Positions 21,533 to 29,608 of a stretch of 64,000 nucleotides of DNA are shown here, one piece after another. Source of the stretch: Moritella sp. (GTDB lineage Bacteria > Pseudomonadota > Gammaproteobacteria > Enterobacterales > Moritellaceae); the NCBI RefSeq assembly GCF_013215705.1, contig NZ_JABSQR010000023.1:21352-85351 (forward strand), read 5' to 3'. Both the position numbers and the translations under genes were made by a program. Position 1 is the stretch's first letter. Every line of letters begins with the position of its first letter. The notes below the pieces were generated by a model that saw only the letters and a program-made list of their open reading frames with translations, did not search any database and was not told the DNA's origin.

Positions 21533-22438
21533 CTAACCATCGATGACGTATTGCTTGGCTTGTTGTTTTAATAGTGTTGCAAACAGCAAACCAGCAGGAC
21601 CTAATGTTTTCTTGTTGGCATAAATCAAATATAACGACAGATCAAGACGCACATGATCTTCGATGATTAGCTCCACCAGGTCACCATTGGCTAGTTCATC
21701 TTGAATGCGGCTAATGGGTAACGTCGCATGTCCTAACCCCTGCTTAACCAAACTGAGCGACTCATGTAAATGGCTCACCGTCCAACGTTGCTGCGAGCCT
21801 AGCCAACCAGCATCGACACTGCGAAGCGCACTCGAATCACTCATCACAATTTGGGCATGGGATTTCAATTCTGCAAGTGTTAATGGTCGATTTAGCAAAG
21901 CTAACGGATGCTGGTGATGTACAAAACGTGATAACTGCCCATGACACAATTTTTCTCCCGTAAATCCGGTGGGAATTTGACTGCTAATAATCAGGTCTGC
22001 GGTGCCGTACGTCGCGGCGTCCGTCACCCCTGATAATGTACCTTGTTGAAAATCAATACTGGTCACTGTGCACTGCTGAGCAAATAAGGCCAGAACGTCA
22101 GTTAATAACGGCTGTGGAAATAGTTGTGTCGTCATGACTTTTAACAGCGGCTCCCAACCTGCACTGTATTCCCCCGCCAGTTGCTCAATACTTGCCGCTT
22201 GCGTTAACAATTCATTCGCTTGCGTCAGCATTTTCTTGCCCATATCAGTGACAACTGCACGACGACCTTGTTGTTCAAACAAACGCACACCCAGATTATC
22301 TTGCAGCTTCTGGATCGCATAACTAATCGAACTTTGGCTCTTAATTAAGTAATCAGCTGCGCCCTGAAAACTACCTTGCTCGACCACAACCTTAAAGATA
22401 TACCATTGCTCTAAACTCACCGTTAGCTCTTTCATCAT
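21533..22438 (-). CDS. LysR-family transcriptional regulator
   Basis: A 301-residue LysR protein with an N-terminal winged helix (EQGSFQGAADYLIKSQSSIS) and a substrate-binding-like effector domain. It is divergent from azoR, so it is the likely controller of that gene. Two ATGs are adjacent; the second (22435) sits five bases after AAGGA and is the better start. I do not recognise the subfamily or the ligand; quinones or electrophiles would be natural given azoR, but that is inference. Confidence 0.85.
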   Translation of the reverse strand: MMKELTVSLEQWYIFKVVVEQGSFQGAADYLIKSQSSISYAIQKLQDNLGVRLFEQQGRRAVVTDMGKKMLTQANELLTQAASIEQLAGEYSAGWEPLLKVMTTQLFPQPLLTDVLALFAQQCTVTSIDFQQGTLSGVTDAATYGTADLIISSQIPTGFTGEKLCHGQLSRFVHHQHPLALLNRPLTLAELKSHAQIVMSDSSALRSVDAGWLGSQQRWTVSHLHESLSLVKQGLGHATLPISRIQDELANGDLVELIIEDHVRLDLSLYLIYANKKTLGPAGLLFATLLKQQAKQYVIDG

Positions 22439-22498
22439 GATCCTTAACGTCCATGTTTTAATTCATCTAAAAAATCGATGATATAGATTGGATTTACC

Positions 22499-22523
22499 CG
22501 GTTAATTTATTTTTTAATTACCG
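22499..22523. promoter_or_regulatory. Possible LysR operator upstream of azoR
   Basis: An imperfect dyad (CGGTTAATT / AATTACCG) in the 120-bp spacer between the divergent LysR gene and azoR. It has the T-N11-A character common to LysR boxes. Low confidence, motif only. Confidence 0.35.
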
Positions 22524-22558
22524 TAAGCTTACTCTACAACATAAAGCGAGGAACAAAA

Positions 22559-23158
22559 ATGAAAGTTTTACACATAGATAGCAGCCTACAAGGCAAAAAT
22601 TCAACATCATCAAAGATTGCAAAAAAACTAATCGAAAAATTAGATATAAATAATACTCAACAGCAACAAATTACCTATCGTGACCTTAATGTATCGCAAG
22701 TACCGCACTTAACCGAGGCTATTTTTAGTGCATTCCACACACCGGAATCAGAACGCACAATAGAACAACAAGCGGCTGCGGCAGTATCAGACCAATTAAT
22801 TGATGAAGTAAGTAACAGTGATATCTTAATTATCGCCGTACCTATGTATAACTTTGGCGTACCGTCAACCTTAAAAGCTTGGATTGACCACATCGCTCGT
22901 GCAGGTAAAACATTTACTTACACAGCAGAAGGCCCAAAACCGTTACTAAAAATGCCAAAAACTTATGTGATCGCAACCCGTGGTGGACGGTATGCCAACA
23001 CACCCTCAGATACGCAAGCGCCTTGGTTAGAACAAGTACTTAAATTTGTCGGTATACCTGAAGTCGAATTTATCTTTGCAGAAGGCGTAGCAATGAACTC
23101 GGCAGATGATGTATTAAGCAACGCAGATGCACGTATTAACGAATTACTAAGTGCTTAA
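22559..23158 (+). CDS. azoR: FMN-dependent NADH-azoreductase
   Basis: Flavodoxin-fold enzyme that reduces azo compounds and quinones by two electrons with NADH. The phosphate-binding region DSSLQGKNSTSSKI, the VPMYNFGVPSTLKAWIDH segment and the RGGRYANTPSDTQAPWL loop are all characteristic. Length 199 is typical of AzoR (about 200). A GAGGAAC ribosome site precedes the start. The adjacent LysR gene probably regulates it. Confidence 0.93.
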   Translation: MKVLHIDSSLQGKNSTSSKIAKKLIEKLDINNTQQQQITYRDLNVSQVPHLTEAIFSAFHTPESERTIEQQAAAAVSDQLIDEVSNSDILIIAVPMYNFGVPSTLKAWIDHIARAGKTFTYTAEGPKPLLKMPKTYVIATRGGRYANTPSDTQAPWLEQVLKFVGIPEVEFIFAEGVAMNSADDVLSNADARINELLSA

Positions 23159-23240
23159 AACGATTTAAACACACTGACGGGAATATATTTGTTCACTATA
23201 CTTTGCGCTTACAGAGAAAAAGGCCGATAATCAGCCCATC

Positions 23241-23277
23241 TATCCAAACCGAACTAAATACGAGCTCAGTTTGGATA
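23241..23277. repeat. Inverted repeat between azoR and rsuA
   Basis: TATCCAAAC and GTTTGGATA arms around a 19-base loop. There is no T-run, so it is not a classical terminator; it may be a hairpin ending the azoR message or protecting the rsuA leader. Confidence 0.5.
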
Positions 23278-23311
23278 TATTCCTATAACACCAGACAAAA
23301 GTTGAACATAA

Positions 23312-24001
23312 ATGCGTTTAGATAAGTTTATTTGCCAAAGTACTAACCTGACCCGTACCCTTGCCAAGCGTGAGATTGCACGCAGCAACGTGAAAATTAA
23401 TGGCGAAGTTGTACGTAAAGCAGACCATAAAGTAACAGCAGACATGGATGTTTGGTTTAGTGGTAGATCATTAAGCCAACGTCCACCGCGTTATATCATG
23501 ATGCATAAACCATTAGATGTAATTTGCTCAACAGTAGACGAAGAACACCCATCTGTGATGAATCTAATCGAAGCAGACAAGCGTGAAGAATTACACATCG
23601 CTGGTCGCCTTGACGTTGATACTACAGGTTTAGTATTGATCACCGATGACGGTAAATGGTCACACCGCGTTACATCACCTAAGCGTGCATGCAACAAACG
23701 TTACCGTGTACAGCTTGCCGAAGCAATCGCACCAACAGCAGTAGCAGATTTTGCAGCAGGTATCCATCTGCGTAGCGAAGACAAACCTTGCCTACCTGCA
23801 AAATTAGAGATCTTAAGCGAAAAAGAAGTATTGCTTACCATCCAAGAAGGTAAATATCACCAAGTTAAACGTATGTTTGCTAGCCAAGGCAATAGCGTGG
23901 TTGGTTTACATCGCGAACAGATCGGCGACATCGTATTAGACCCAGCACTAGAATTAGGTGAATGGCGTTACTTAACAGACGAAGAAGCATCAAGCATCTA
24001 A
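23312..24001 (+). CDS. rsuA: 16S rRNA pseudouridine(516) synthase RsuA
   Basis: Converts U516 of 16S rRNA to pseudouridine. The N-terminal S4 RNA-binding domain begins MRLDKFICQST. The catalytic aspartate is in AGRLDVDTTGLVL. The C-terminal EGKYHQVKRMFA is the RsuA/RluB family signature. At 229 residues it is close to E. coli RsuA (231), which it matches better than RluE or RluF. The start lies next to a weak AAAAGTTG ribosome site. Confidence 0.92.
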   Translation: MRLDKFICQSTNLTRTLAKREIARSNVKINGEVVRKADHKVTADMDVWFSGRSLSQRPPRYIMMHKPLDVICSTVDEEHPSVMNLIEADKREELHIAGRLDVDTTGLVLITDDGKWSHRVTSPKRACNKRYRVQLAEAIAPTAVADFAAGIHLRSEDKPCLPAKLEILSEKEVLLTIQEGKYHQVKRMFASQGNSVVGLHREQIGDIVLDPALELGEWRYLTDEEASSI

Positions 24002-24050
24002 TCTGTTAGCCGAACAGATAGTTATACCAACTGTCCAAAAGCTATAAATA

Positions 24051-24086
24051 CCACAACCCACGTTAATCGCTTAATGTGGGCTGTGG
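24051..24086. terminator. Probable terminator hairpin between convergent rsuA and HTH regulator
   Basis: CCACAACCCACGTTAA and TTAATGTGGGCTGTGG arms with a four-base loop and one or two mismatches. There is no strong T-run, so it is only a probable terminator. Confidence 0.55.
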
Positions 24087-24106
24087 TCATTTATGCTATC
24101 ACTTAT

Positions 24107-24742
24107 CTATTCTGTCTCTAGCGCTGTCACCTTATAGGCACAACGCCTCGCCCCTTCGACAATATGCTCTTCGCGCTCGACCGTTGCATACGGTGCTAAT
24201 AATGTTTGAAATAAATTCAATTCTGAACGACAAAAATTAAGACATTTAGATGCTGCAGCGCAGATAGGACAATGGTTTTCCATCAACCAATAAACAGCCT
24301 TGTCATCAACAACAACGGTCGCCATATACCCTTCTTCACTGCGTAACTCAGCTAACGCTTCCAGTTTACCCAGTAAATCTGGCTTACTCGCCAGTCTGTC
24401 ACTATAGAGCAAAAATGACGCTTGTTCGCGATGCGCAATAAGTTGCTCAAGCCCTTCATCACCAAAAATTACTTTAACTGAATCGATAAGCTGTACGGTC
24501 AATTCTTCATGGCGATCTGAGAAATGGCTATTACTCTGCGTTGTCAGTGACCAATAGCGGGTTGGGCGACCTCGCACAGCCTTTTTATCTTCAAAGCGAA
24601 TATCACCATCATCTTCTAAAGCCTGCAAATGTTGGCGAACGCCCATGGTCGTTAACCCTAATTCACTGGCCAATATTTTTGCGGTTAACGCTCCTTCAAA
24701 TTTTAATAGGCTAAGAATTTTCTCACTGGTCTTTTCTTTCAT
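24107..24742 (-). CDS. HTH transcriptional regulator with cysteine cluster (SufR-like)
   Basis: An ArsR/DeoR-type winged helix occupies residues 1-60 (LASELGLTTMGVRQHLQALE). The C-terminal half has cysteines in HCPICAAASKCLNFC and in GARRCAYKV, the spacing expected of an Fe-S cluster sensor such as SufR. It is probably a redox- or iron-sensing repressor. It diverges from the FMN reductase and VOC genes across a spacer with two TTAAGTAAA inverted repeats, which are the likely operators. Cluster binding is inferred from the cysteines; it has not been shown for this protein. Confidence 0.8.
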   Translation of the reverse strand: MKEKTSEKILSLLKFEGALTAKILASELGLTTMGVRQHLQALEDDGDIRFEDKKAVRGRPTRYWSLTTQSNSHFSDRHEELTVQLIDSVKVIFGDEGLEQLIAHREQASFLLYSDRLASKPDLLGKLEALAELRSEEGYMATVVVDDKAVYWLMENHCPICAAASKCLNFCRSELNLFQTLLAPYATVEREEHIVEGARRCAYKVTALETE

Positions 24743-24825
24743 TTTGACTCCGCTTTACCTGACTACAGGCACATTCGGCGTGCCTTCAGATGCTTTCATA
24801 CTTAGTATTATTACCGATATAAATA

Positions 24826-24851
24826 TTAAGTAAACTTTTTTATTTACTTAA
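24826..24851. promoter_or_regulatory. Inverted repeat 1, putative operator
   Basis: TTAAGTAAA and TTTACTTAA arms (24826-24834 and 24843-24851) separated by eight bases. It lies in the divergent spacer between the Fe-S-type regulator and the FMN reductase. Confidence 0.65.
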
Positions 24852-24874
24852 TTTAAATTTCAACCTTTACAAAC

Positions 24875-24900
24875 TTAAGTAAAGCGTTTACTTTACTTAA
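24875..24900. promoter_or_regulatory. Inverted repeat 2, putative operator
   Basis: TTAAGTAAAG and CTTTACTTAA arms (24875-24884 and 24891-24900), perfect over 10 bp, separated by six bases. Same core as repeat 1. It lies 28 bp before the FMN reductase start, so binding would block its transcription. Confidence 0.7.
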
Positions 24901-24928
24901 CAATTAACAAACAAAATGGTTACTTAAT

Positions 24929-25546
24929 ATGAAATTAGTTATCGTCAGTGGCAGTCAAAGGCACAATTCAGAAAGTGCAAAAGTAGCGGCTTACATCGCC
25001 AGCGCAGCAAACCAATTTAAAACCGTTCAACATATCGAACTGTGTAAATACCAACTACCCTTTTGGGATGGCGATGACGAAAGTAAATCTGCTCCGGGCT
25101 GCGATTGGCCACTCATCAGTGAAGCGTTAATAAAAGCTGATGCATTCGTTATTATCACGCCTGAGTGGGATGGGATGGCAACACCCATTTTGAAGAATTT
25201 TTTAATGATGTGTGCGCATGACGATACAGCACATAAACCAGCACTACTGGTTTCTGTTGTCAGTGGCATTAATGGTGCATACCCCATCGCAGAATTAAGA
25301 ATGAATGGCTGTAAAAATAATAAGTTAGTGGCGATACCAGATCACTTAATCATTCGTAACGTCGGCGATGTATTGAATGCAGGCACGGATGATGCGCAAC
25401 TCAGCGAACGCGACCATAGTATTCGACATCGCATCGGTTACAGCTTGCATACCTTACATCAATACAGCCAAGCACTAGGGCAAGTTCGTCAACGACAGCA
25501 ACAACAACCTTATTCTCAACAAGAAAAATACAGTTACGCAATGTAA
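24929..25546 (+). CDS. NADPH-dependent FMN reductase family protein
   Basis: Flavodoxin-like oxidoreductase of the NADPH-dependent FMN reductase family (SsuE/YieF type). The phosphate-binding loop is VSGSQRHNSESAKVA at residue 6, and the ITPEWDGMATPILKNF segment is the conserved dimer/substrate loop. Residues after about 180 form a glutamine-rich tail of unknown function. It is followed 27 bp later by a VOC gene, with which it is probably cotranscribed. Its substrate is not clear. Control by the divergent cysteine-cluster regulator is likely. Confidence 0.82.
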   Translation: MKLVIVSGSQRHNSESAKVAAYIASAANQFKTVQHIELCKYQLPFWDGDDESKSAPGCDWPLISEALIKADAFVIITPEWDGMATPILKNFLMMCAHDDTAHKPALLVSVVSGINGAYPIAELRMNGCKNNKLVAIPDHLIIRNVGDVLNAGTDDAQLSERDHSIRHRIGYSLHTLHQYSQALGQVRQRQQQQPYSQQEKYSYAM

Positions 25547-25573
25547 GCAAACATATTATAGAGGGACATTATT

Positions 25574-25990
25574 ATGATACACCTAGAGCACGTCAATTTA
25601 ATCGTACGCGACATCGAAGAAACATTAACGTTTTACCGCGCCGTATTTCCGCATTGGTCCATTCGAGGTGGTGACAAAGGAGAATGGTCAGGCAAACCAA
25701 GAAACTGGATCCATTTTGGTGATGATTATCAATATCTCGCGTTTGGCGATAACGGGGTTGGTGAAAACCGCGACTTAGCTGGGCACCAAGTGGGGCTTGC
25801 TCATTTCGCCTATGTCACTGATGATATTGCCGGGATCATACAGCGCTTAACCGAAGCTGGTTTTAGCATTGCCAAAGACGGGATGGACGATGAATACCGT
25901 CAAAATATTTACTTCCTCGACCCCAATGGCTACGAAGTTGAGTTTGTGCAATATAATACCGATATACCAACACTGAGAAATCGTTATTAG
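25574..25990 (+). CDS. VOC (glyoxalase/bleomycin-resistance) superfamily protein
   Basis: A 138-residue metal-binding vicinal-oxygen-chelate protein. The first beta-alpha-beta unit is HLEHVNLIVRDIEETLTFY and the second carries GLAHFAYVTDD; the metal-binding Glu is in GYEVEFVQY near residue 125. It sits behind the FMN reductase with an AGAGGGAC ribosome site and may act with it in detoxification. Substrate unknown. Confidence 0.82.
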   Translation: MIHLEHVNLIVRDIEETLTFYRAVFPHWSIRGGDKGEWSGKPRNWIHFGDDYQYLAFGDNGVGENRDLAGHQVGLAHFAYVTDDIAGIIQRLTEAGFSIAKDGMDDEYRQNIYFLDPNGYEVEFVQYNTDIPTLRNRY

Positions 25991-26238
25991 CCGAGCATGA
26001 ATTCCAAGTCTATTATCAGCCGACTATTGACCTTCAAACTGATCACGTCAGCGATGCTGAAGCCTTGGTACGCTGGCACAGTCCAACGCGTGATCTAGGC
26101 ATACATATTGCCATTGTAACAATTGGGTTGTCGTTATGCTCAATGCTTTTATTATTCTCGTCCGAAACAGTTAGCAGAGTGCTGCACAGCAAGTTCACCA
26201 ACATAAAACCTAAACAGTCCAATCAAAACCATACATAA
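25984..26238 (+). pseudogene. EAL-domain (c-di-GMP phosphodiesterase) remnant fused to a hydrophobic segment
   Basis: An open frame without a start, overlapping the last seven bases of the VOC gene in another frame. It reads EHEFQVYYQPTIDL...DAEALVRWHSPTRDLG, the first 40 residues of an EAL domain with the EAL triplet itself. It then changes to a hydrophobic stretch (IAIVTIGLSLCSMLLLFSS), which is not the EAL continuation. The rest of the domain, including most metal ligands, is missing. It is a decayed and rearranged fragment. Confidence 0.7.
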
Positions 26239-26405
26239 TATTATTATTTACACCTGTAAGTTTAATTGTTCTTATAGATCACAAAATGGCTACAAATAGA
26301 ACTAGATGTCACGAAATGCCAGTGTATTAAGTAAATTTGAGATCCAGATTGAAAAAATCATGATATAAATGCGATAACCTGCCAGCCAGATGACCATTAA
26401 TTAAC

Positions 26406-26444
26406 AGTAATCTTTATCAATCACAGGTATTGATAAAGATTACT
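26406..26444 (+). promoter_or_regulatory. 16-bp perfect hairpin next to the ribosome site of lipase gene 1
   Basis: Arms AGTAATCTTTATCAAT (26406-26421) and ATTGATAAAGATTACT (26429-26444) with a seven-base loop. The Shine-Dalgarno TTGGAG begins at the next base. If transcribed, the message would end its leader in a very stable stem that touches the ribosome site. It could stabilise the 5' end, act as a temperature-responsive element, or be an operator. Confidence 0.75.
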
Positions 26445-26455
26445 TGGAGTTTTAA

Positions 26456-27724
26456 ATGCGCACTATTTTCACGTTATTAATATCAGCACTGAGTTTTAAC
26501 AGTTTTGCCCTCGATTCTACTTATTTACAATGCTATGGCGTGAAAGACAGCTTCGCATCACGATCAGACCTAATTAAAAAATCATGGGCGGTCAATGCCA
26601 ACAACCAATACCTAAAACTTGACGGTTATTGGAAAGACAATAGTTATAATGCCGATACCGAAAACTACTTTATCGTGAAAGCCATTGATTCAGTGCCCGT
26701 CACTTCTGAGCAAGTACACAGTGTATTAGCCAGCATGTGTAGCAATACGCTAGTCAATAAGTATTCCGACGAGTTTATTAGCAATATCACTTATTTTGCT
26801 TCAAGCCATTCTTACGGTTATGAATACCCAGTCATGACGGAAGCTGATGCCCTATCTATCAATAATACCGAATTGCCCGTTGCGTATAACAACATGCTGC
26901 GTTACGCGTTTGCATCGAGTTATGTATACAGCACAGAGCAAGGCGCTGATCCTTTCTCATTTACTGACAACGCAACCTTCCAGCAGTTGATGGTCGATGC
27001 AAACAGTGTCGAACTTAATGTTATAGCCACTTATGTGGGTGATAGCGGTGTCCACGGTGTGGCGATTAAAGTACCCGCCGTTCCAAGTAAAAACCTAGAA
27101 GAAGAAATCATTATCTCTTTTAAAGGCACTAGCAGTGGCGGTGATGTGATGCAAGATATCGAACTAATGCTCGCTAACCTATCTGAAACGGATGAAGACT
27201 GGCAAGTTGAGGCTTATAACTTTACCCAACAAATCTTAGCTCAATATCCTGCTAACACGGCTTCATTAACCCGTGGTTATAAAACCTCAAATGCAGCTAA
27301 AACTTATAATGTGGTATTAACCGGACATTCACTTGGTGCCTATACTGCGATTGATGCAGGGGTGAGAACTGGCGTATTAACACGGGTATTCTCGTCACCA
27401 GCAACGCGTATTATTGAAAAGTATATTCATGCGTTTGCCAATAAAATGCGTTACAACAACGTGATTAATATGGTTAGAGAAAAAGATCCAGTTGCGACTA
27501 TGTCAGGCCGTCATAACGAAAACATGATTTATTTCCCGAAAGCACCAGGAGTGAATCCAGCGAACAGTCATTTCTTGACGCCGTTCATTACTGATATTTT
27601 GATCCCACTTGCAAACCAGCAAACATCAGATACCAGTAAGGCAACTCATGTCTATATCACCCCAGACGCAACAGTTGGTGCCGGATTAACAGAATTAGTT
27701 AATTTTTGGGGTCATACAAACTAA
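26456..27724 (+). CDS. Secreted lipase-like alpha/beta hydrolase, copy 1
   Basis: A 422-residue exported hydrolase related to class 3 lipases. A signal peptide (MRTIFTLLISALSFNSFA) ends near residue 18. The nucleophile is S292 in the elbow TGHSLGAYTA, the oxyanion segment is ISFKGTSS (about 220-227), and D344 (REKDPVA) and H372 (ANSHFLTP) are the probable rest of the triad. The N-terminal 200 residues contain few cysteines and no recognised domain. A near-identical-length paralogue follows 426 bp downstream, so the two arose by tandem duplication. No lipase chaperone gene is adjacent. Substrate unknown; it could be a phospholipase. Confidence 0.8.
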   Translation: MRTIFTLLISALSFNSFALDSTYLQCYGVKDSFASRSDLIKKSWAVNANNQYLKLDGYWKDNSYNADTENYFIVKAIDSVPVTSEQVHSVLASMCSNTLVNKYSDEFISNITYFASSHSYGYEYPVMTEADALSINNTELPVAYNNMLRYAFASSYVYSTEQGADPFSFTDNATFQQLMVDANSVELNVIATYVGDSGVHGVAIKVPAVPSKNLEEEIIISFKGTSSGGDVMQDIELMLANLSETDEDWQVEAYNFTQQILAQYPANTASLTRGYKTSNAAKTYNVVLTGHSLGAYTAIDAGVRTGVLTRVFSSPATRIIEKYIHAFANKMRYNNVINMVREKDPVATMSGRHNENMIYFPKAPGVNPANSHFLTPFITDILIPLANQQTSDTSKATHVYITPDATVGAGLTELVNFWGHTN

Positions 27725-27758
27725 TTCTCATTTGCATAAATAAAATCATTACAACTCA

Positions 27759-27796
27759 AACAGGAGCAAAGGTAATCCCTTCTGCTTCTGTTTACA
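27759..27796 (+). terminator. Terminator after lipase gene 1
   Basis: A long imperfect stem (AACAGGAGCAAAGG pairing with CCCTTCTGCTTCTGTT, with one mismatch and some G-T pairs) followed by TTTACATTTT. Confidence 0.65.
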
Positions 27797-27993
27797 TTTT
27801 CAATCCATAACTTACCCAATCATATAAAACATTGGTTTACAGCCGTGCTTAACAATTCGAAAACAACCTCGTACAATTGACCAACATTAACAGCCGCAAA
27901 TAAAAAACAAAAGAACCACAAAAACAAAACAAACCAGTCGATTAATCATAAATACTAGAATAATAGAGATGAAAATGTGATAAAACCAATTTA

Positions 27994-28009
27994 TGTGACA
28001 TAAATCACA
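27994..28009. promoter_or_regulatory. CRP-like site
   Basis: TGTGACATAAATCACA has perfect TGTGA-N6-TCACA half-sites, with AT-rich flanks. Its centre lies about 40 bp before a start predicted from the -10 at 28024-28034, fitting class II activation. Located 141 bp before the lipase 2 start codon. Confidence 0.75.
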
Positions 28010-28050
28010 AAAGTCTGTAACACCATAATATATTCTCCGCACCCACCAAT

Positions 28051-28069
28051 GGAAATGATAATCATTACG
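28051..28069. promoter_or_regulatory. Fur-box-like palindrome
   Basis: GGAAATGATAATCATTACG matches 15 of 19 positions of the Fur consensus, with the perfect core AATGATAATCATT (28054-28066). It lies just downstream of the predicted transcription start of lipase gene 2, so Fur binding would repress. Confidence 0.7.
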
Positions 28070-28150
28070 ATTAGAGCGTCCATAACAAAAATAAAACATA
28101 ATTTATGGGCTTAACATAATTTCTTGAGTAACCATAATTGGAGAACTAAA

Positions 28151-29419
28151 ATGAAAACAATTCTTGCCTTATTAATATCAGCTTTTAGTTTTAACAGCCT
28201 TGCTGTTGATAGTACTAATCTACAGTGCTACGGGGTGAAAGATAGCTTCGAGGCTCGATCTGATTTAATCAAAAAATCTTGGGCGGTAAATGCAAATAAT
28301 GAGTATTTAAAACTTGATGGCTACTGGAGAGACAATTCCTATCGTGCGAATACTGAAAACTACTTTGTAGTCGAAGCTATTGATTCGGTGCCAGTAAACG
28401 CCTCGGACCTGCATCAGATTTTAGAAACGATGTGCAGTGACACACTCGTTAATAAATATTCAGATGAATTTATTAATAACATTACCTACTTCGCTTCTAA
28501 CACTGCGCTTGATCACGAATATCCAGTATTAAGCAAAGAAGAAGCTTTATCCGTTGATAACGCTGAATTGTCACTGGCCTATAATAAAATTCTGCGTTAT
28601 GCATTTGCAGCAAGTTATGTTTATAGTCTAGAACAAGACGGTAAGCCATTTGCCTTTAATAACGATCCTATGTTTGAGACATTAATGTTGTCACAAAACA
28701 CCAAAAATCTAGACGTTATAGCAAGTTATGTTGGTGACAGTGGTGTACATGGTGTTGCGATAAAAGTACCCGCAATTGCAAGTAAAAACCTAGAAGAAGA
28801 AATCATTATTTCATTTAAAGGCACCAGTAATGGTAATGATGTGATGCAAGATATGGAATTAGCGTATACAAACCTGTTGGAGACTGATGAAAACTGGCAA
28901 AGTGAGGCTTATAATTTTACGCAACAGATCTTAGCTCAATATCCTGCAAATGAAAAATCATTAACGCGTGGTTACCAAACATCATCAGCAGAAAAAACCT
29001 ATAATGTAGTACTAACAGGACACTCTTTAGGTGCTTATACTGCTATTGATTCAGGAGTAAGAACGGGGATATTAACACGCGTATTTTCGTCACCTGCCAC
29101 ACGTATTATTGAAAACTATCATCACGTATTTGCCAATAAGATGCGTTATAACAATGTTATAAACATGATCCGAGAAAAAGATCCGGTTGCCACATTATCA
29201 GGTCGTCACAATGAAAGCATGATCTACTTCCCGGGCGCACCAGGTATGAATCCAGTTAAGAGTCATTTTTTAACCCCATTCATTAAAGATATTCTAATGC
29301 CATTAGCGAAAAATCCTGATACTACGGCGAGCAAACCTAAATATGTTTACATCACCGCAGATAGCACACCAGGCGCAGGTTTAAATAAATCAGTTAATTA
29401 TTGGGGAAGTCCAAAATAG
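28151..29419 (+). CDS. Secreted lipase-like alpha/beta hydrolase, copy 2
   Basis: Tandem paralogue of the preceding gene with exactly the same length (422 residues) when started at ATG 28151, seven bases after GGAG. A TTG at 28124 would add nine residues ahead of the signal peptide and is unlikely. It carries MKTILALLISAFSFNSLA as signal peptide, TGHSLGAYTA as the nucleophile elbow, REKDPVA and SHFLTP. Most substitutions relative to copy 1 lie in the first 190 residues and at the C-terminus. Its control region (CRP and Fur sites) is unlike that of copy 1, suggesting different expression. Confidence 0.8.
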   Translation: MKTILALLISAFSFNSLAVDSTNLQCYGVKDSFEARSDLIKKSWAVNANNEYLKLDGYWRDNSYRANTENYFVVEAIDSVPVNASDLHQILETMCSDTLVNKYSDEFINNITYFASNTALDHEYPVLSKEEALSVDNAELSLAYNKILRYAFAASYVYSLEQDGKPFAFNNDPMFETLMLSQNTKNLDVIASYVGDSGVHGVAIKVPAIASKNLEEEIIISFKGTSNGNDVMQDMELAYTNLLETDENWQSEAYNFTQQILAQYPANEKSLTRGYQTSSAEKTYNVVLTGHSLGAYTAIDSGVRTGILTRVFSSPATRIIENYHHVFANKMRYNNVINMIREKDPVATLSGRHNESMIYFPGAPGMNPVKSHFLTPFIKDILMPLAKNPDTTASKPKYVYITADSTPGAGLNKSVNYWGSPK

Positions 29420-29460
29420 ATCAGACTAAACAACATTTAATATGCACAGCATAAGCAACA

Positions 29461-29489
29461 GGGCATATCAGTAATGATATGCCCTTTTT
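29461..29489 (+). terminator. Rho-independent terminator after lipase gene 2
   Basis: GGGCATATCA and TGATATGCCC arms, perfect 10 bp, loop GTAA, followed by TTTTT. Confidence 0.9.
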
Positions 29490-29608
29490 AATTATTCGAC
29501 GCGTTTACTAAGTAAAGATATCCCATAACAATTAAATGATAGCGTATTAGTCATATCAATAAAGACAGCGGCCACCAGCAACGGGAATGTACAAACTATA
29601 AACAGCGA

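Larger units (their letters stand above)
27797..28150 (+). other. Promoter region of lipase gene 2
   Basis: Part of the 426-bp gap between the lipase genes. It holds a CRP-like site, a plausible -10 (CATAAT, 28024-28029, or TATATT, 28029-28034) and a Fur-box-like palindrome, listed separately. No coding sequence was seen. Confidence 0.6.
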
